The notes beneath the pieces were generated by a model that worked only from the letters and a program-made list of their open reading frames with translations, was not told the DNA's origin and made no database searches. DNA of 48,136 nucleotides from Gemmatimonadota bacterium (GTDB taxonomy: Bacteria > Gemmatimonadota > Gemmatimonadetes > Longimicrobiales > Gaopeijiaceae). Positions within the stretch are counted from its first letter, which is position 1, and the number at the start of each line of letters is the position of its first letter. Shown here piece after piece: positions 26,263 through 35,006 of the stretch. Both the position numbers and the translations under genes were made by a program. Where the stretch lies: NCBI GenBank assembly GCA_028874985.1, contig JAPPGI010000123.1, forward strand, positions 1 to 48,136, given 5' to 3'.

Positions 26263-27450
26263 TCACCAGCCCTCGAAGAAGCCGCCGTCGAACCAGTCGA
26301 GCAACAGGTACGCGAGCAGGCGCAACGGGGGACGCTCGCCGTCCTCCCGCCCGACCGGAATGAGGACCCCTACGTTGCCGAGCACATGCTGGCGCGTGTT
26401 GAGCGACACCTGGATCTGGGGGACCAGGTCGAGTCGCATCCCGGCCCCGGACTCGAAATCCCGTTTCACCTGCGCCTCCAGCATGGGATACCAGGCGCGC
26501 CCCCACTTCCCCTCGGTCCAGGTCCGGCCCAGAAGGATCCGCCCGAACCCTTCGCTCGCGGCATCGGCGTTCAGTGGCACCGCGGCCCCGGCCTGGGCCT
26601 GCAGAAAGGCGTCGCCCGGCAGAAGCCGGCCCAGCGCCAGGAAGGCCTCCACCTCGCTTCCCCGGGGCCCCGGATCGCCGTCGTGATCGCCCGTCGGAAG
26701 GATCACCTCCCCCATCACCGACACGATCGTACCGGCGGCAAGGTCGTGGTACAGCGCATGTTTGAGAGCAAGCACCAGGTCGCCCGGCCCGTGGCCGACC
26801 CCCTCGGCCGACGGTTCCTCACCGCCCTCTTGCCCATCGTCGCCGCTCCTCCACCACCTGTAGGGGATCACCACTTCGATCTGGCTGCGGGGCCCGAAGC
26901 GCTGCTCGTAGACATACTCCGCCACTGCGGCCCCCCGGGCTTCGAGGTCCACACCGATCTCCACCACCCATTCGTCCTCGGGGTATGCCTTCTCGGTGAG
27001 CAGGGCACGCGGCAGGTTCAGTTCGCCCCGCGGCCAGTTCGGATCGGTGCAGAGCGTTCGGATGTACTCCATGACGCGCCCGAGCTGCTCTTCGGTAAGC
27101 GCGCCCCGGAATGCCGGCATCATTTCGCTGAAGCCGCGCACCGGCCCGCCCTCGTGGGCTACCGCGATCCAGTCGGCGTCGGGTTCGCGGGCGGCGAAGT
27201 CGCAGTCGGTGAAGTCGGGGAGTTCCTCCTCGAAGGCGACCAGTGAAGGGGCCAGGCCGCGGCCGTCGAGGCCGTGGCAGTTGGCGCACGAAGCCGCGTA
27301 GATGGCTTCGCCAGGTGCGTCCGCGAGTCCGGCTCCGACGCTACCCGCCGGGAGCTGGGCGGCCACGGGGAACCCGGCGCAGAGAGAGACCCCCGCGGAA
27401 AACCCCGGCAGGGAGGTTCGCAGGAGGGAGCTTGGGTTCACTCGGTGCAC
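26263..27450 (-). CDS. Cytochrome c fused to an outer-membrane beta-barrel-like domain
   Basis: About 395 residues. After a signal sequence ending near PVAAQ comes a class I cytochrome c domain: CANCHG heme site with a distal-Met candidate in EMMPAF, about 55 residues later, and the C-terminal LGRVMEYIRTLC helix. The remaining roughly 240 residues show alternating strands (VVEIGVDLEARGAAVAEYVYE, VVIPYRWW, RLDLVPQIQVSL) and end LLLDWFDGGFFEGW, like an outer-membrane barrel or a phenol-pathway MetA-type transporter. Cyc2 of iron oxidisers has the same cytochrome-barrel layout. The start is uncertain: GTG 27450 (used), GTG 27441 or TTG 27486. No clear ribosome-binding site precedes any. Confidence 0.75.
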   Translation of the reverse strand: MHRVNPSSLLRTSLPGFSAGVSLCAGFPVAAQLPAGSVGAGLADAPGEAIYAASCANCHGLDGRGLAPSLVAFEEELPDFTDCDFAAREPDADWIAVAHEGGPVRGFSEMMPAFRGALTEEQLGRVMEYIRTLCTDPNWPRGELNLPRALLTEKAYPEDEWVVEIGVDLEARGAAVAEYVYEQRFGPRSQIEVVIPYRWWRSGDDGQEGGEEPSAEGVGHGPGDLVLALKHALYHDLAAGTIVSVMGEVILPTGDHDGDPGPRGSEVEAFLALGRLLPGDAFLQAQAGAAVPLNADAASEGFGRILLGRTWTEGKWGRAWYPMLEAQVKRDFESGAGMRLDLVPQIQVSLNTRQHVLGNVGVLIPVGREDGERPPLRLLAYLLLDWFDGGFFEGW

Positions 27451-27495
27451 CGGGGGGAGCTGAGGGAAGCAATCGATCTCGCGCAACCCAAACTA

Positions 27496-27549
27496 GCAGT
27501 CCGTGGATAACCCGCGCGAGCACCGAGACCGGTTTTGTCCACGGACTGC
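27496..27549. repeat. Interspersed intergenic repeat, full copy A with 12-bp terminal inverted repeats
   Basis: GCAGTCCGTGGA (27496-27507) and TCCACGGACTGC (27538-27549) form a perfect 12-bp inverted repeat around a 30-base centre holding the family core CCGCGCGAGCACCGAGACCGG. The unit sits in the gap between RNase G and the cytochrome genes. Solo copies of the left arm plus centre occur elsewhere in the window. It may fold as a long hairpin or be a miniature mobile element. Confidence 0.75.
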
Positions 27550-27642
27550 CAGGACTACGGCCGGTAGCGCGCACATCCGAGGGCGGGCGCCAACAACCTG
27601 GCAATGCGAAGCCGTGACCGTCCTGAAGCCGCTCCCGAAGCA

Positions 27643-29172
27643 CTACCCCGAACGGTATTTGTCGGTGACGTCCTGCTCGGCGCGCCCGGAGAGCAACCGG
27701 AACTCGTCAGGCCGCATCAGCGGATCGTCCCGGATGTCCAGCCGCAGGCGTGCGCGCCGCGCGAGCTTGCGGACGAAACGGGGCTCTAACTCCATGATGT
27801 TGAGCGCCACCTTCGGATGCACCCGAATGAGAATCCGCCTCTCTTCCCCGGACACCCCGGCGCGATGGACGGAGCGTTCCACCTCGCGGACGAGCGTCGT
27901 CGGTGTCCAGACATGGCCGCTGCCTCCGCAGGTTGCGCACGATTCGGAGAGCGATTGCAGGATGGAGGGACGCACGCGTTGCCGGGTCATCTCGATGAGT
28001 CCCAGTTCCGACACCTCCCAGGTCCGGGTCCGGGCCCGGTCGCGGCCCAGGTGGGTACGCAGCTCGTGCAGCACCCGGTTGCGATCCTCCTGGGACTCCA
28101 TGTCTATGAAGTCGATCACGATGATCCCACCGACATCCCGCAGCCGGAGCTGCGTCGCGATCTCGCGCGCGGCGTCCAGGTTGGTCTTGAAGATGGTGCG
28201 CTCGGGGTCCTTCTTCCCGCCCGTGAACCGGCCGGTGTTCACATCGATCGAGACCAGGGCCTCGGTCGGTTCGATGATCACGTACCCACCGGACGGCAGA
28301 TCGACCCTGCGCCGGAAGGACTGCTGAATCTCCTTCTCGATTCCCGCGTGGTCGAAGAGGTGTTCGCGCTCGTTGTAGAAGTGGATCCGCTCCCGAAGTT
28401 CCGGGTCGAAGGCGCGCACGTACTCCACGATCTGCTCGTAAACGGTGCGGTTGTCGATCCTCACGGCGTCGAACCGGTTGGTGAAGAGGTCCCGGATGAC
28501 GCCCGAGATCAACTTCGCCTCCGCGTGGATCAGCGAGGGGGCTGCGGCCTTCCCCGCCTTCCGTTCTATCGTGATCCACCGGCGTTGGAGCTGCCCGTAC
28601 TCCTTCTCCAGCTTCTTCCGGGTGAGCTCCTCTCCCGCCGTGCGGACGATCACACCACCCGATCCTCCATCCACCACCCCCCTCGCCATGGCCCGCAACC
28701 GCGATCGTTCCCGGCGATCGTCGATCTTGCGGCTCACGCCCACCTGGTTGGAGTCGGGGATGTAGACCAGGAAGCGCCCCGGCAGGGAAATCTGTGTGGT
28801 GACCCGCGGTCCCTTCGTGGAGATGGCCTCCTTGGTCACCTTGACCAGGAGTTTCTGGCCCCTGGTCAGAACTTCCTGAATGGCGGGGGACGTGCGGTCC
28901 TGGCGCTCGCGCCCCCGCCGGCCCTCACCGTTGCCGTTGTCGTGGATTCCCCCGACGTCGGAAACGTGGAGGAACGCGGCCTTCTCTTCTCCGATGTCCA
29001 CGAACGCCGCCTGGATCCCCGGCAGGACCGTTTCGACGCGGCCCAGGAATATGTCGCCGACCAGACGGTCCTGGTCCGGCCGGTCGAACATGAGCTCGGC
29101 AAGCCGGTTGTTCTCTTTCAGCGCCACCCAGGACTCCTCGTCCGAGGCGCTGATGAGGATTTCTCTCTTCAA
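27643..29172 (-). CDS. rng: Ribonuclease G
   Basis: A 509-residue RNase E/G family endoribonuclease for rRNA maturation and mRNA decay. The N-terminal S1 domain (about 30-130) contains FLGRVETVLPGIQAAFVDIG. The catalytic aspartates are in SIDVNTGRFTG and IIVIDFIDM. The Zn-link CATCGGSG lies near the C-terminus, and there is no long degradosome scaffold, so RNase G rather than E. The start is TTG 29172 (MKREILISASDEES): GGAGG lies seven bases upstream and the family N-terminus begins there. In many bacteria rng is next to rplU-rpmA; here the two cytochrome genes have been inserted between them. Confidence 0.95.
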   Translation of the reverse strand: MKREILISASDEESWVALKENNRLAELMFDRPDQDRLVGDIFLGRVETVLPGIQAAFVDIGEEKAAFLHVSDVGGIHDNGNGEGRRGRERQDRTSPAIQEVLTRGQKLLVKVTKEAISTKGPRVTTQISLPGRFLVYIPDSNQVGVSRKIDDRRERSRLRAMARGVVDGGSGGVIVRTAGEELTRKKLEKEYGQLQRRWITIERKAGKAAAPSLIHAEAKLISGVIRDLFTNRFDAVRIDNRTVYEQIVEYVRAFDPELRERIHFYNEREHLFDHAGIEKEIQQSFRRRVDLPSGGYVIIEPTEALVSIDVNTGRFTGGKKDPERTIFKTNLDAAREIATQLRLRDVGGIIVIDFIDMESQEDRNRVLHELRTHLGRDRARTRTWEVSELGLIEMTRQRVRPSILQSLSESCATCGGSGHVWTPTTLVREVERSVHRAGVSGEERRILIRVHPKVALNIMELEPRFVRKLARRARLRLDIRDDPLMRPDEFRLLSGRAEQDVTDKYRSG

Positions 29173-29394
29173 TGGGTTCCTCCCATGCTCGCGTCCGGGC
29201 CGAAAAGCCGATCCCGAACCCGTCCCGGCCGCGTTCCCGTCCCGGATGGACCTGGTACGCGAGCCGGCGATCGGGCGGGGGGACCATGCTCCCCAGGGCC
29301 GAACCGTAAGACGACTCCCCGCCTGCCCGGTGCCCGCTGAACACGCGCGTGGGACCCCCACGGATTCCAGGGACAGCCGTGTCCGCTGGGTCTC

Positions 29395-30606
29395 TCACGC
29401 TTCCAGCTCCCTGAGCAGGTGACGGGAAATAACGATTTTCTGAATTTCCGTGGTCCCCTCGCCGATCTCGCAGGCTTTGGCGTCACGCATCATGCGTTCG
29501 ACCGGGTGGTCCGAGGTGTACCCCACCCCTCCCAGGAACTGGACCGCCGTGCGGGCGGCCCTGGCCGCCAGCCGGGCGGCAACGAGCTTGGCCATCGCCG
29601 CCTCCTTGCCGAAGGATCGGCCGGAGTCCTTGAGCCAGGCCGCATGGTAGGTGAGATGCCGCGCCCCCTGCACCTCCGCCGCAAGGTCGGCCAAACCGAA
29701 ACGGACATCCTGGAATTCCCAGACCGGCCGTTTGAACTGGCGCCTGCGCGTCGTGTAGCGGAGCGCCACGTCGAGGGCACCCTGTGCGATTCCGAGGGAC
29801 AGGGCGGCGATGCCGATTCTGCCCGCGTCGAGGGTCTTCATGAAGTTGGTGAAGCCGCGCCCCTCCTCGCCCAACCGCTGGTCCCGGTGCACCCACGCAT
29901 CCTGAAAGTGGAGTTCGCGGGTGTCCGATGCGCGCCACCCGAGCTTGTCCTCCTTGGCGCCGGGGGTGACGCCGTCGGAGTACGGCAGTCCGGGGCGGTG
30001 GCCGATGCCGGTCCGTGCGGCCTCTTCGAGGTCGACGGTCGGCTTGCACACCACGAAGCTGGTGATGCCGCGGTGTCCTTCACCCCGGCTCGTCCTGGCG
30101 GTGACCACGAAGATCTCGCCCACGCCCGCGTGGGTGATGAAGATCTTGCTTCCCGTGATGCTGTAGCCTCCATCGGCCGCGACCGCTCTGGTTCTCGTAC
30201 CGGAGGAGTCGGACCCTGCGCCCGGCTCGGTGAGACCGAAGCCCCCGAGCACCTGGCCCGAAGCCAGCAGCGGGATGAAGCGGGCCTTCTGTTCGTCGGT
30301 CCCGGAGGCGAGGATCGGCGAAGTGCCCAGGGTCGTGTGGGCGGAGACGGTGATGGCGTGGCTGGCATCGTACTTCGCCAATTCCTCCACAACGAGGACG
30401 TAGCTGAGGTAGTCCCGGCCCATGCCGGAGAGCTCCCGGGGTACCGGGACACCGAGCCATCCCCGTTCACCCATGGCCCTCACATTGTCCCAGGGGAAAC
30501 AGGTGGTCTCGTCCAGTTCGCGGGCAACGGGGACGATCCTGTCGATCGCGAAGCGGCGGACGGCGGCTTGCAGACTGAGGTGACTTCGGTCCAGATATGG
30601 ATCCAT
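29395..30606 (-). CDS. Acyl-CoA dehydrogenase
   Basis: A 403-residue FAD-dependent short/branched-chain acyl-CoA dehydrogenase. Motifs: GFGLTEPGAGSDSSGT (FAD/substrate loop), ITGSKIFITHA, and the C-terminal catalytic base E383 in CEIGEGTTEIQK. The RMMRDAKACEI pattern is typical of butyryl/isovaleryl-type enzymes. It introduces the trans-2 double bond and hands electrons to electron-transfer flavoprotein. ATG 30606 follows the recQ stop by 40 bases, on the same strand. Residues 180-225 contain an insert (SRGEGHRGITSFVVCKP) also seen in short-chain forms. The exact substrate is unknown. Confidence 0.93.
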   Translation of the reverse strand: MDPYLDRSHLSLQAAVRRFAIDRIVPVARELDETTCFPWDNVRAMGERGWLGVPVPRELSGMGRDYLSYVLVVEELAKYDASHAITVSAHTTLGTSPILASGTDEQKARFIPLLASGQVLGGFGLTEPGAGSDSSGTRTRAVAADGGYSITGSKIFITHAGVGEIFVVTARTSRGEGHRGITSFVVCKPTVDLEEAARTGIGHRPGLPYSDGVTPGAKEDKLGWRASDTRELHFQDAWVHRDQRLGEEGRGFTNFMKTLDAGRIGIAALSLGIAQGALDVALRYTTRRRQFKRPVWEFQDVRFGLADLAAEVQGARHLTYHAAWLKDSGRSFGKEAAMAKLVAARLAARAARTAVQFLGGVGYTSDHPVERMMRDAKACEIGEGTTEIQKIVISRHLLRELEA

Positions 30607-30646
30607 CGCGCGGGGCGAGTTGGGTCGTGGGTTGGGGTTGGCCGGG

Positions 30647-32167
30647 TCAGGTTGCGGGGTCCCGGCGGCGCTCGCATCGGTCGCAGGAGCCGCAGGAGCG
30701 ACGGCCGGGCACCTCTCCAAGGTAACGCAACAGGGCCATTCTCCGGCATCCCCGGCGACCGCAGTACCTCTGCATGGCGCGCAGCCGGTCGACGGCCTGC
30801 CGGCGGGCGGTGGCCAGCGGGCCCAGGTCGGCCGTGTCGCCCGTGAAGGCAAGCGGCGGTCCCGCTACGGCGGGCGGACCACCGGCCGCCCGGTCCGGCC
30901 AGTCGTCGATCCACTCCGCCAGTACCGGATCCAACCGGATCGCGCCGGAGCGCATGAGCCACTTGAGATGGGGCACGTTGGCGCCGCCCGGTCCGAGGAG
31001 CGTGTCCGGGGACCGGGGATGGGCCGCCGACTCGCGAGACCGGATCTTCGCAAGCACCCTCAGAACCTCGCGCGGCTTCGGATAGGCTCGTTCCATGAAC
31101 GAAGCGGGGACCTTCCAGTCATCCTTGTGGACGAAGCCGAGCGCCATCGATTGCTCCCCGTCGCGGCCCGCGCGGCCGGCCTCCTGGTAGTAGCTCTCCA
31201 GCGATCCCGGGAAGGCGTAGTGGAAGACGGCCCACACGTCGCCCCTGTCGATGCCCATCCCGAAGGCGCAGGTCGCGACCACCACGTTGGACTCGCCGGA
31301 CATGAAGCGTCGCTGCACGGCCTGCCGCTCCTCGCTCGGGAGCGCGGCGTGGTACGCGTCGCCGACGACGCCCAGGCTGGCGAGAGCGCGCCGCACGTTG
31401 ACGACCAGCCGCCGCGTGGGCGCGTAGACGATGAGCGCCCTCTCCGCACACTCCGGCGGAGCCCTGCGGATGAGGCGCACCATGGCGCGGATGCGGTCGG
31501 CACCGGAGCGCCGCCGGGCCACCAGCCAGCGGATGTTGGGCCGGTCGAAGGATGTGACGACCCTGAACGGGTCCGTCATGCGGAGCACCTGCGTGATGTC
31601 GTCCCGGACGGCGGGGGTGGCGGTGGCGGTCACGGCCAGGACGGGAGCGGAGACGATCTCGCGGAGGCGGTGGATGCGCCGGAAGGCGGGGCGGAACTCG
31701 TGGCCCCACTCCGAGATGCAGTGGGCTTCGTCGATGGTGATGAGGGAGACGGGCGACGACGCCAGCAGGTTGCGGAGCTTCCGGGCCTCGAGACGCTCCG
31801 GAGAGCAGAAGAGGAGGTCAAGGCGTCCCTGCGCGAGGTCCTCTTCGGCGCGGCGCTGGGTGTCCTTCGGGTCCTGGGAGGTGAGCGAGGCGGCGCGCAG
31901 GCCCAGGCGGCGGGCGCGGTCGACCTGGTCCTGCATGAGCGAGATCAGCGGGCTGACGACCAGCACCAGGCCGGGCATCATGAAGGCGGGGAGCTGGTAG
32001 CAGAGCGTCTTGCCGCCTCCGGTCGGGAGGACGCCGAGAGTGTCGCGGCCCGAGAGCACGCTGCCGACCAGCTCCTCCTGGCCGGGGCGGAAGCCGGGGA
32101 AGCCGAACCTGTCGCGCAGGACGGCGCGGGCGGCGGGGTTGGGGCGGGTTTCGGGTTCCGGTGTCAC
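30647..32167 (-). CDS. recQ: RecQ-type ATP-dependent DNA helicase, short form
   Basis: About 506 residues. Helicase motifs: Walker A PTGGGKTLCYQLPA, DEAH box with DEAHCISEWGHEFRPAF, motif III AVTATATPAV, motif V ATCAFGMGIDRGDV and motif VI YYQEAGRAGRDG. The C-terminus has a RecQ-Zn-like cysteine set (YCGRRGC, then CGSCDRC) but no HRDC domain, so it is shorter than E. coli RecQ (609). It unwinds DNA in recombination and fork repair. GTG 32167 is chosen because the helicase fold starts immediately after it. The longer open frame to 32677 would be antisense to the luxR gene. acd follows 40 bases downstream. Confidence 0.92.
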   Translation of the reverse strand: MTPEPETRPNPAARAVLRDRFGFPGFRPGQEELVGSVLSGRDTLGVLPTGGGKTLCYQLPAFMMPGLVLVVSPLISLMQDQVDRARRLGLRAASLTSQDPKDTQRRAEEDLAQGRLDLLFCSPERLEARKLRNLLASSPVSLITIDEAHCISEWGHEFRPAFRRIHRLREIVSAPVLAVTATATPAVRDDITQVLRMTDPFRVVTSFDRPNIRWLVARRRSGADRIRAMVRLIRRAPPECAERALIVYAPTRRLVVNVRRALASLGVVGDAYHAALPSEERQAVQRRFMSGESNVVVATCAFGMGIDRGDVWAVFHYAFPGSLESYYQEAGRAGRDGEQSMALGFVHKDDWKVPASFMERAYPKPREVLRVLAKIRSRESAAHPRSPDTLLGPGGANVPHLKWLMRSGAIRLDPVLAEWIDDWPDRAAGGPPAVAGPPLAFTGDTADLGPLATARRQAVDRLRAMQRYCGRRGCRRMALLRYLGEVPGRRSCGSCDRCERRRDPAT

Positions 32168-32250
32168 ACCCGGAAGCAGAGGGGGGAGGCGGGGCGGAAG
32201 AATGGCGTTTCGGGACTGGTGTGCGCGCAGGGCTGCTACCGGCCTCCCTG

Positions 32251-32285
32251 GCGGCCCGTGGACGAAGCCGCCCGAGCACCGAGAG
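32251..32285. repeat. Interspersed intergenic repeat, copy D
   Basis: GCGGCCCGTGGACGAAGCCG followed by CCCGAGCACCGAGAG. It matches copies A-C over the CGTGGA and CGAGCACCGAGA blocks and lies between recQ (minus) and luxR (plus). It is more diverged than A and B. Confidence 0.5.
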
Positions 32286-32373
32286 CGACGGGGCGCCAGC
32301 AAGGCTCGACCGGAGGGCAGTAGCAGGCTATTCGCCAATTCGCTGACGGCGACATACTCTTGGAGGTGTAGAG

Positions 32374-33573
32374 GTGCGCCGAAAGAGATGGGAAACGTGG
32401 GTGGTCCCCGAAAAGAGAGGCAATGTGCTCTCGGACGACAAATTCCAGCGCGTATTGAGGGATCTCTATCGGGCGGTGCTGGGGGAGATCCCCTGGGTTT
32501 CGGTGGCTGCCCGGATCGACGACATGATCCGCGCGAACGGCCACAGCCTGACGTACGTGGGCGTGGGCCTTCGGGGCGAGCCCGAAATCCGCATGGCCCG
32601 GTTCTTCGTCGGTCCGCGCCGTCGTCAGGACATGGAGCAGTTGTACTTTCGCGACTACTATCCGCGGGATGAGGCAATTCCGCGGCTCTCCGGACTTCGC
32701 GAGGGTGAATTGGTCTACAAGTCGGATCTCTACACCGACGAGGAGATGAGAACGTCCGCCGCCTACGATTTCCGGTGTGCCAACAACACGCAGAACGGCC
32801 TCTTCATGGGGCTCGACGGACTGGACGGGCATGGTATCGTCCTGTCCTTCGGCAACTCCACCGAACGCGGGGGCTGGGGGAGCGATCAGATCCAGGCCAT
32901 CAAGCGCCTCGCCCCCCACCTGCGGCAGTTTGCTCGCGTTCGCTGTGCGATAGCCGATGCCGAGGCCCTGGGCGCGACGCTGGCCGAACTGCTCGAGAAC
33001 CGGCGGGCGGGGATTGTCCAGCTGGACCGCCGGGGACGCATCCTGGAGGCGAACGACCGCGCCCGTGACATCCTGCTCAAACGCGATGGACTATGCGACC
33101 GGGGGGGTGTGTTGGCCGCCGGGCACCCGGGCGAGAACGAAGAGCTACGACGCCTGCTGGCGCGGGCGCTGCCTCCATTCGGCGTGCAGGGCACCGGGGG
33201 CTCGATGAAGATCACCCGCAGGGAGGCTCAAACGCCGTTGGTTCTCGAAATCCATCCCGTCCGCCGAATGGACACAGACTATCGAGCGCGGCGGGTCGGG
33301 GCACTGGTGTTGGTGGTCGACCCGGCGGCCCGGCCGCGGGTGGATTCGGACCTGGCAGCAGCGGCCCTGAGCCTGACCCCTGCGGAGAGCCGTGTGGCGG
33401 TGGCGCTGGCTGCCGGTCAGACGGTCGCCGGCATAGCGGACACCGAGGGCTGCGCGGAGAGCACCGTGCGCACGCACCTGAAGCGAGTCTACCGCAAGCA
33501 GGGAATCCGCAAGCAGACCGAACTCGTGCGGAGGCTCCTGTCGCTGGAAGGCCTGCGAAAGCGCTTCCGCTAG
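32374..33573 (+). CDS. LuxR-family transcriptional regulator with PAS-like sensor domain
   Basis: A 399-residue regulator. Residues 15-190 form an alpha/beta sensory domain (GAF-like). Residues about 200-310 look like a PAS domain (ELLENRRAGIVQLDRRGRIL, then EANDRARDIL). The C-terminal LuxR helix-turn-helix has LSLTPAESRVAVALAAGQTV, the STVRTHLKRVYRKQGIRKQ recognition region and TELVRRLLSL. GTG 32374 has GGAGG at 32362-32366, seven bases upstream, which decides the start. It leads the surface-protein island 33791-40641. A palindromic dyad lies 30 bp after its stop. The ligand is unknown; no response-regulator Asp domain or transmembrane helix is present. Confidence 0.9.
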   Translation: MRRKRWETWVVPEKRGNVLSDDKFQRVLRDLYRAVLGEIPWVSVAARIDDMIRANGHSLTYVGVGLRGEPEIRMARFFVGPRRRQDMEQLYFRDYYPRDEAIPRLSGLREGELVYKSDLYTDEEMRTSAAYDFRCANNTQNGLFMGLDGLDGHGIVLSFGNSTERGGWGSDQIQAIKRLAPHLRQFARVRCAIADAEALGATLAELLENRRAGIVQLDRRGRILEANDRARDILLKRDGLCDRGGVLAAGHPGENEELRRLLARALPPFGVQGTGGSMKITRREAQTPLVLEIHPVRRMDTDYRARRVGALVLVVDPAARPRVDSDLAAAALSLTPAESRVAVALAAGQTVAGIADTEGCAESTVRTHLKRVYRKQGIRKQTELVRRLLSLEGLRKRFR

Positions 33574-33603
33574 GCCGATCCCGAACAGGCGAGCCTCCGG
33601 GGT

Positions 33604-33621
33604 GTCCCCAAAATTGGGGAC
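33604..33621. promoter_or_regulatory. GTCCCC-N6-GGGGAC dyad, candidate LuxR operator (site 1)
   Basis: GTCCCCAAAATTGGGGAC is an inverted repeat with six-base arms and a six-base centre, 30 bp after the luxR stop and about 170 bp before the first lipoprotein. The same arms, the same centre length and a similar flanking GC..GGTTCG recur at 40676-40693. LuxR-type regulators bind about 18-20 bp dyads. No T-run follows, so a terminator is unlikely. Confidence 0.55.
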
Positions 33622-33790
33622 GCGGTTCGGCAACCCCGGCCCTAAACTCGCTTCCATCACCGAAGGCCGTGGCGCGGATCGCGGCCAGTGGACAAGCCCC
33701 GCGGATACCGGGAAACGGTAAGGGTTGTCAGACTGGCAGTGCGCTCCGGAGCGGCACCTGCAACCAGCGACATGTCGGAGGAATCAATCA

Positions 33791-34129
33791 ATGTCCATAG
33801 GTCCATCCATGGCGCAGGCACCGTCTGACACAAACCCGGTTCGTGGCATCCTGGTACTGGTTGCCCTGGCGTGCCTTGCCGCTTGTGGCGGCGACGACAT
33901 GACGGAGCCCGGCGCGACCTGCAGCGTCGGACAGGTGCTCAGCCCCGAAGAGGAATGCGCGGTGGGGGGAGGAGAGACGTTCGAAGTCGGGTCTGACGGC
34001 CTCGCGTGTCTCGTCGAGTCCGATGGCATAAGCCGGAGGTGCAGCACGTCGGAGGTCACCAAGGGTGGTTTCTCGGCCAGCAACATTGACGACACGCTGA
34101 CCTGGCGCATCGACTCGATGCCGTCGTAG
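33791..34129 (+). CDS. Small lipoprotein of unknown function
   Basis: A 112-residue protein. The signal sequence RGILVLVALACLAAC ends in a lipobox (LAAC), so the mature protein starts at Cys and is anchored in a membrane. The mature 78 residues contain four further cysteines, three of them in TCSVGQVLSPEEECAV and GLACLVE plus one in RRCSTS, consistent with two disulfides and a small secreted fold. GGAGG at 33777-33781 is nine bases from ATG 33791. It is the first gene of the island after luxR. Function not recognised. Confidence 0.75.
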   Translation: MSIGPSMAQAPSDTNPVRGILVLVALACLAACGGDDMTEPGATCSVGQVLSPEEECAVGGGETFEVGSDGLACLVESDGISRRCSTSEVTKGGFSASNIDDTLTWRIDSMPS

Positions 34130-34167
34130 CAGTCGGCGGATTAACCCGCACGAGCACCGAGACCACG
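34129..34167. repeat. Interspersed intergenic repeat, copy B
   Basis: GCAGTCGGCGGA then TTAACCCGCACGAGCACC and GAGACCACG. It matches copy A at about 31 of 36 positions and starts within the stop codon of the preceding lipoprotein gene. It lies in the 123-bp gap before the next lipoprotein. Confidence 0.7.
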
Positions 34168-34252
34168 TGCGGGAGCCATGCGGTGACCATCCATGTCAAC
34201 GAGGAAGGCACCGCCTCCCGCACTCCGCAACCCCTGAAGATAAGGAACCATC

Positions 34253-34957
34253 ATGAAGACGAGATCGCTTGCCCTGGTAGTTGGACTGCCGCTGATCGGA
34301 TGCGCCGACCACCCGGCTGCGCCCTGGATGGAACCGGGGGTCGCCGCGCCGATTGCCAGCCAGGACACCGAAACTGCAACGGCGAATGAAGCCGTAGATG
34401 TCATCCTGCCGGTGGACGGGCCTGGTGGTGGGAGCGCCACGGCATGGGCCGATTCTGCTCCGCCGCCGCCATCCATCCGGTCCTGGAGTTACACCAACAG
34501 GTTCTGGGAAACCGACGACGGTGACACCGTTTGGAGCCATGAGACGTGGGTTTATCTGTGGCCCTACAAAGACGAGAACGGCAATCCCTGGCGCATTACC
34601 GTGCGAGAGCAGCAGGTGGACGCGTTCCTGGAGGGCATCACCGTGCTCAAGGATGTTGTGGGGACGTACACGGACGTGAACGGCGTGGAGCGCACGACCC
34701 GAGCACACCGGGACGGTGGATGGACGTTTGCGTTGCCCGATTCGTTCCCGCCTACCGACCGGCGCGAGGTCTTCGACCTGGTCTGCGATGCCGACTTCGA
34801 CGGCTTTCCCGCCCACCGCAAGCCTGCGAGCGACATCGAAATCACCGTGAGCTGGGTGGTCCAGTACGCCGTTCGGGACAGTGGGTCCCCCCGCCGCGTA
34901 AGGCCGGATCACCGCAAGGGCTCACTCTCCGTGACCTGCCCGCTGGCTCCCAGCTGA
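34253..34957 (+). CDS. Lipoprotein of unknown function
   Basis: A 234-residue protein with a lipobox signal (ALVVGLPLIGC; mature start at the Cys). After an Ala/Thr/Pro-rich linker (about 25-70), a beta-rich domain follows with YTNRFWETDDGDTVW, WVYLWPYKDENGNPW and DVVGTYTDVNG segments. A conserved-looking DLVCDADFDGFPAHRK pair-of-Asp loop could bind Ca2+. AAGGA lies about nine bases upstream of ATG 34253. It is preceded by repeat copy B and followed 49 bases later by the outer-membrane barrel gene. No family recognised. Confidence 0.72.
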   Translation: MKTRSLALVVGLPLIGCADHPAAPWMEPGVAAPIASQDTETATANEAVDVILPVDGPGGGSATAWADSAPPPPSIRSWSYTNRFWETDDGDTVWSHETWVYLWPYKDENGNPWRITVREQQVDAFLEGITVLKDVVGTYTDVNGVERTTRAHRDGGWTFALPDSFPPTDRREVFDLVCDADFDGFPAHRKPASDIEITVSWVVQYAVRDSGSPRRVRPDHRKGSLSVTCPLAPS

Positions 34958-35006
34958 CGGCTTCTGCCTCACACCCCATTCCTCACGGAAGGAGTACTCC
35001 GGACCC

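Noticed and set aside
32168-32677. N-terminal extension of RecQ across the luxR start
   Set aside because: The sequence is Pro/Arg-rich, antisense to the well-supported luxR gene with its own GGAGG, and not part of the helicase fold.
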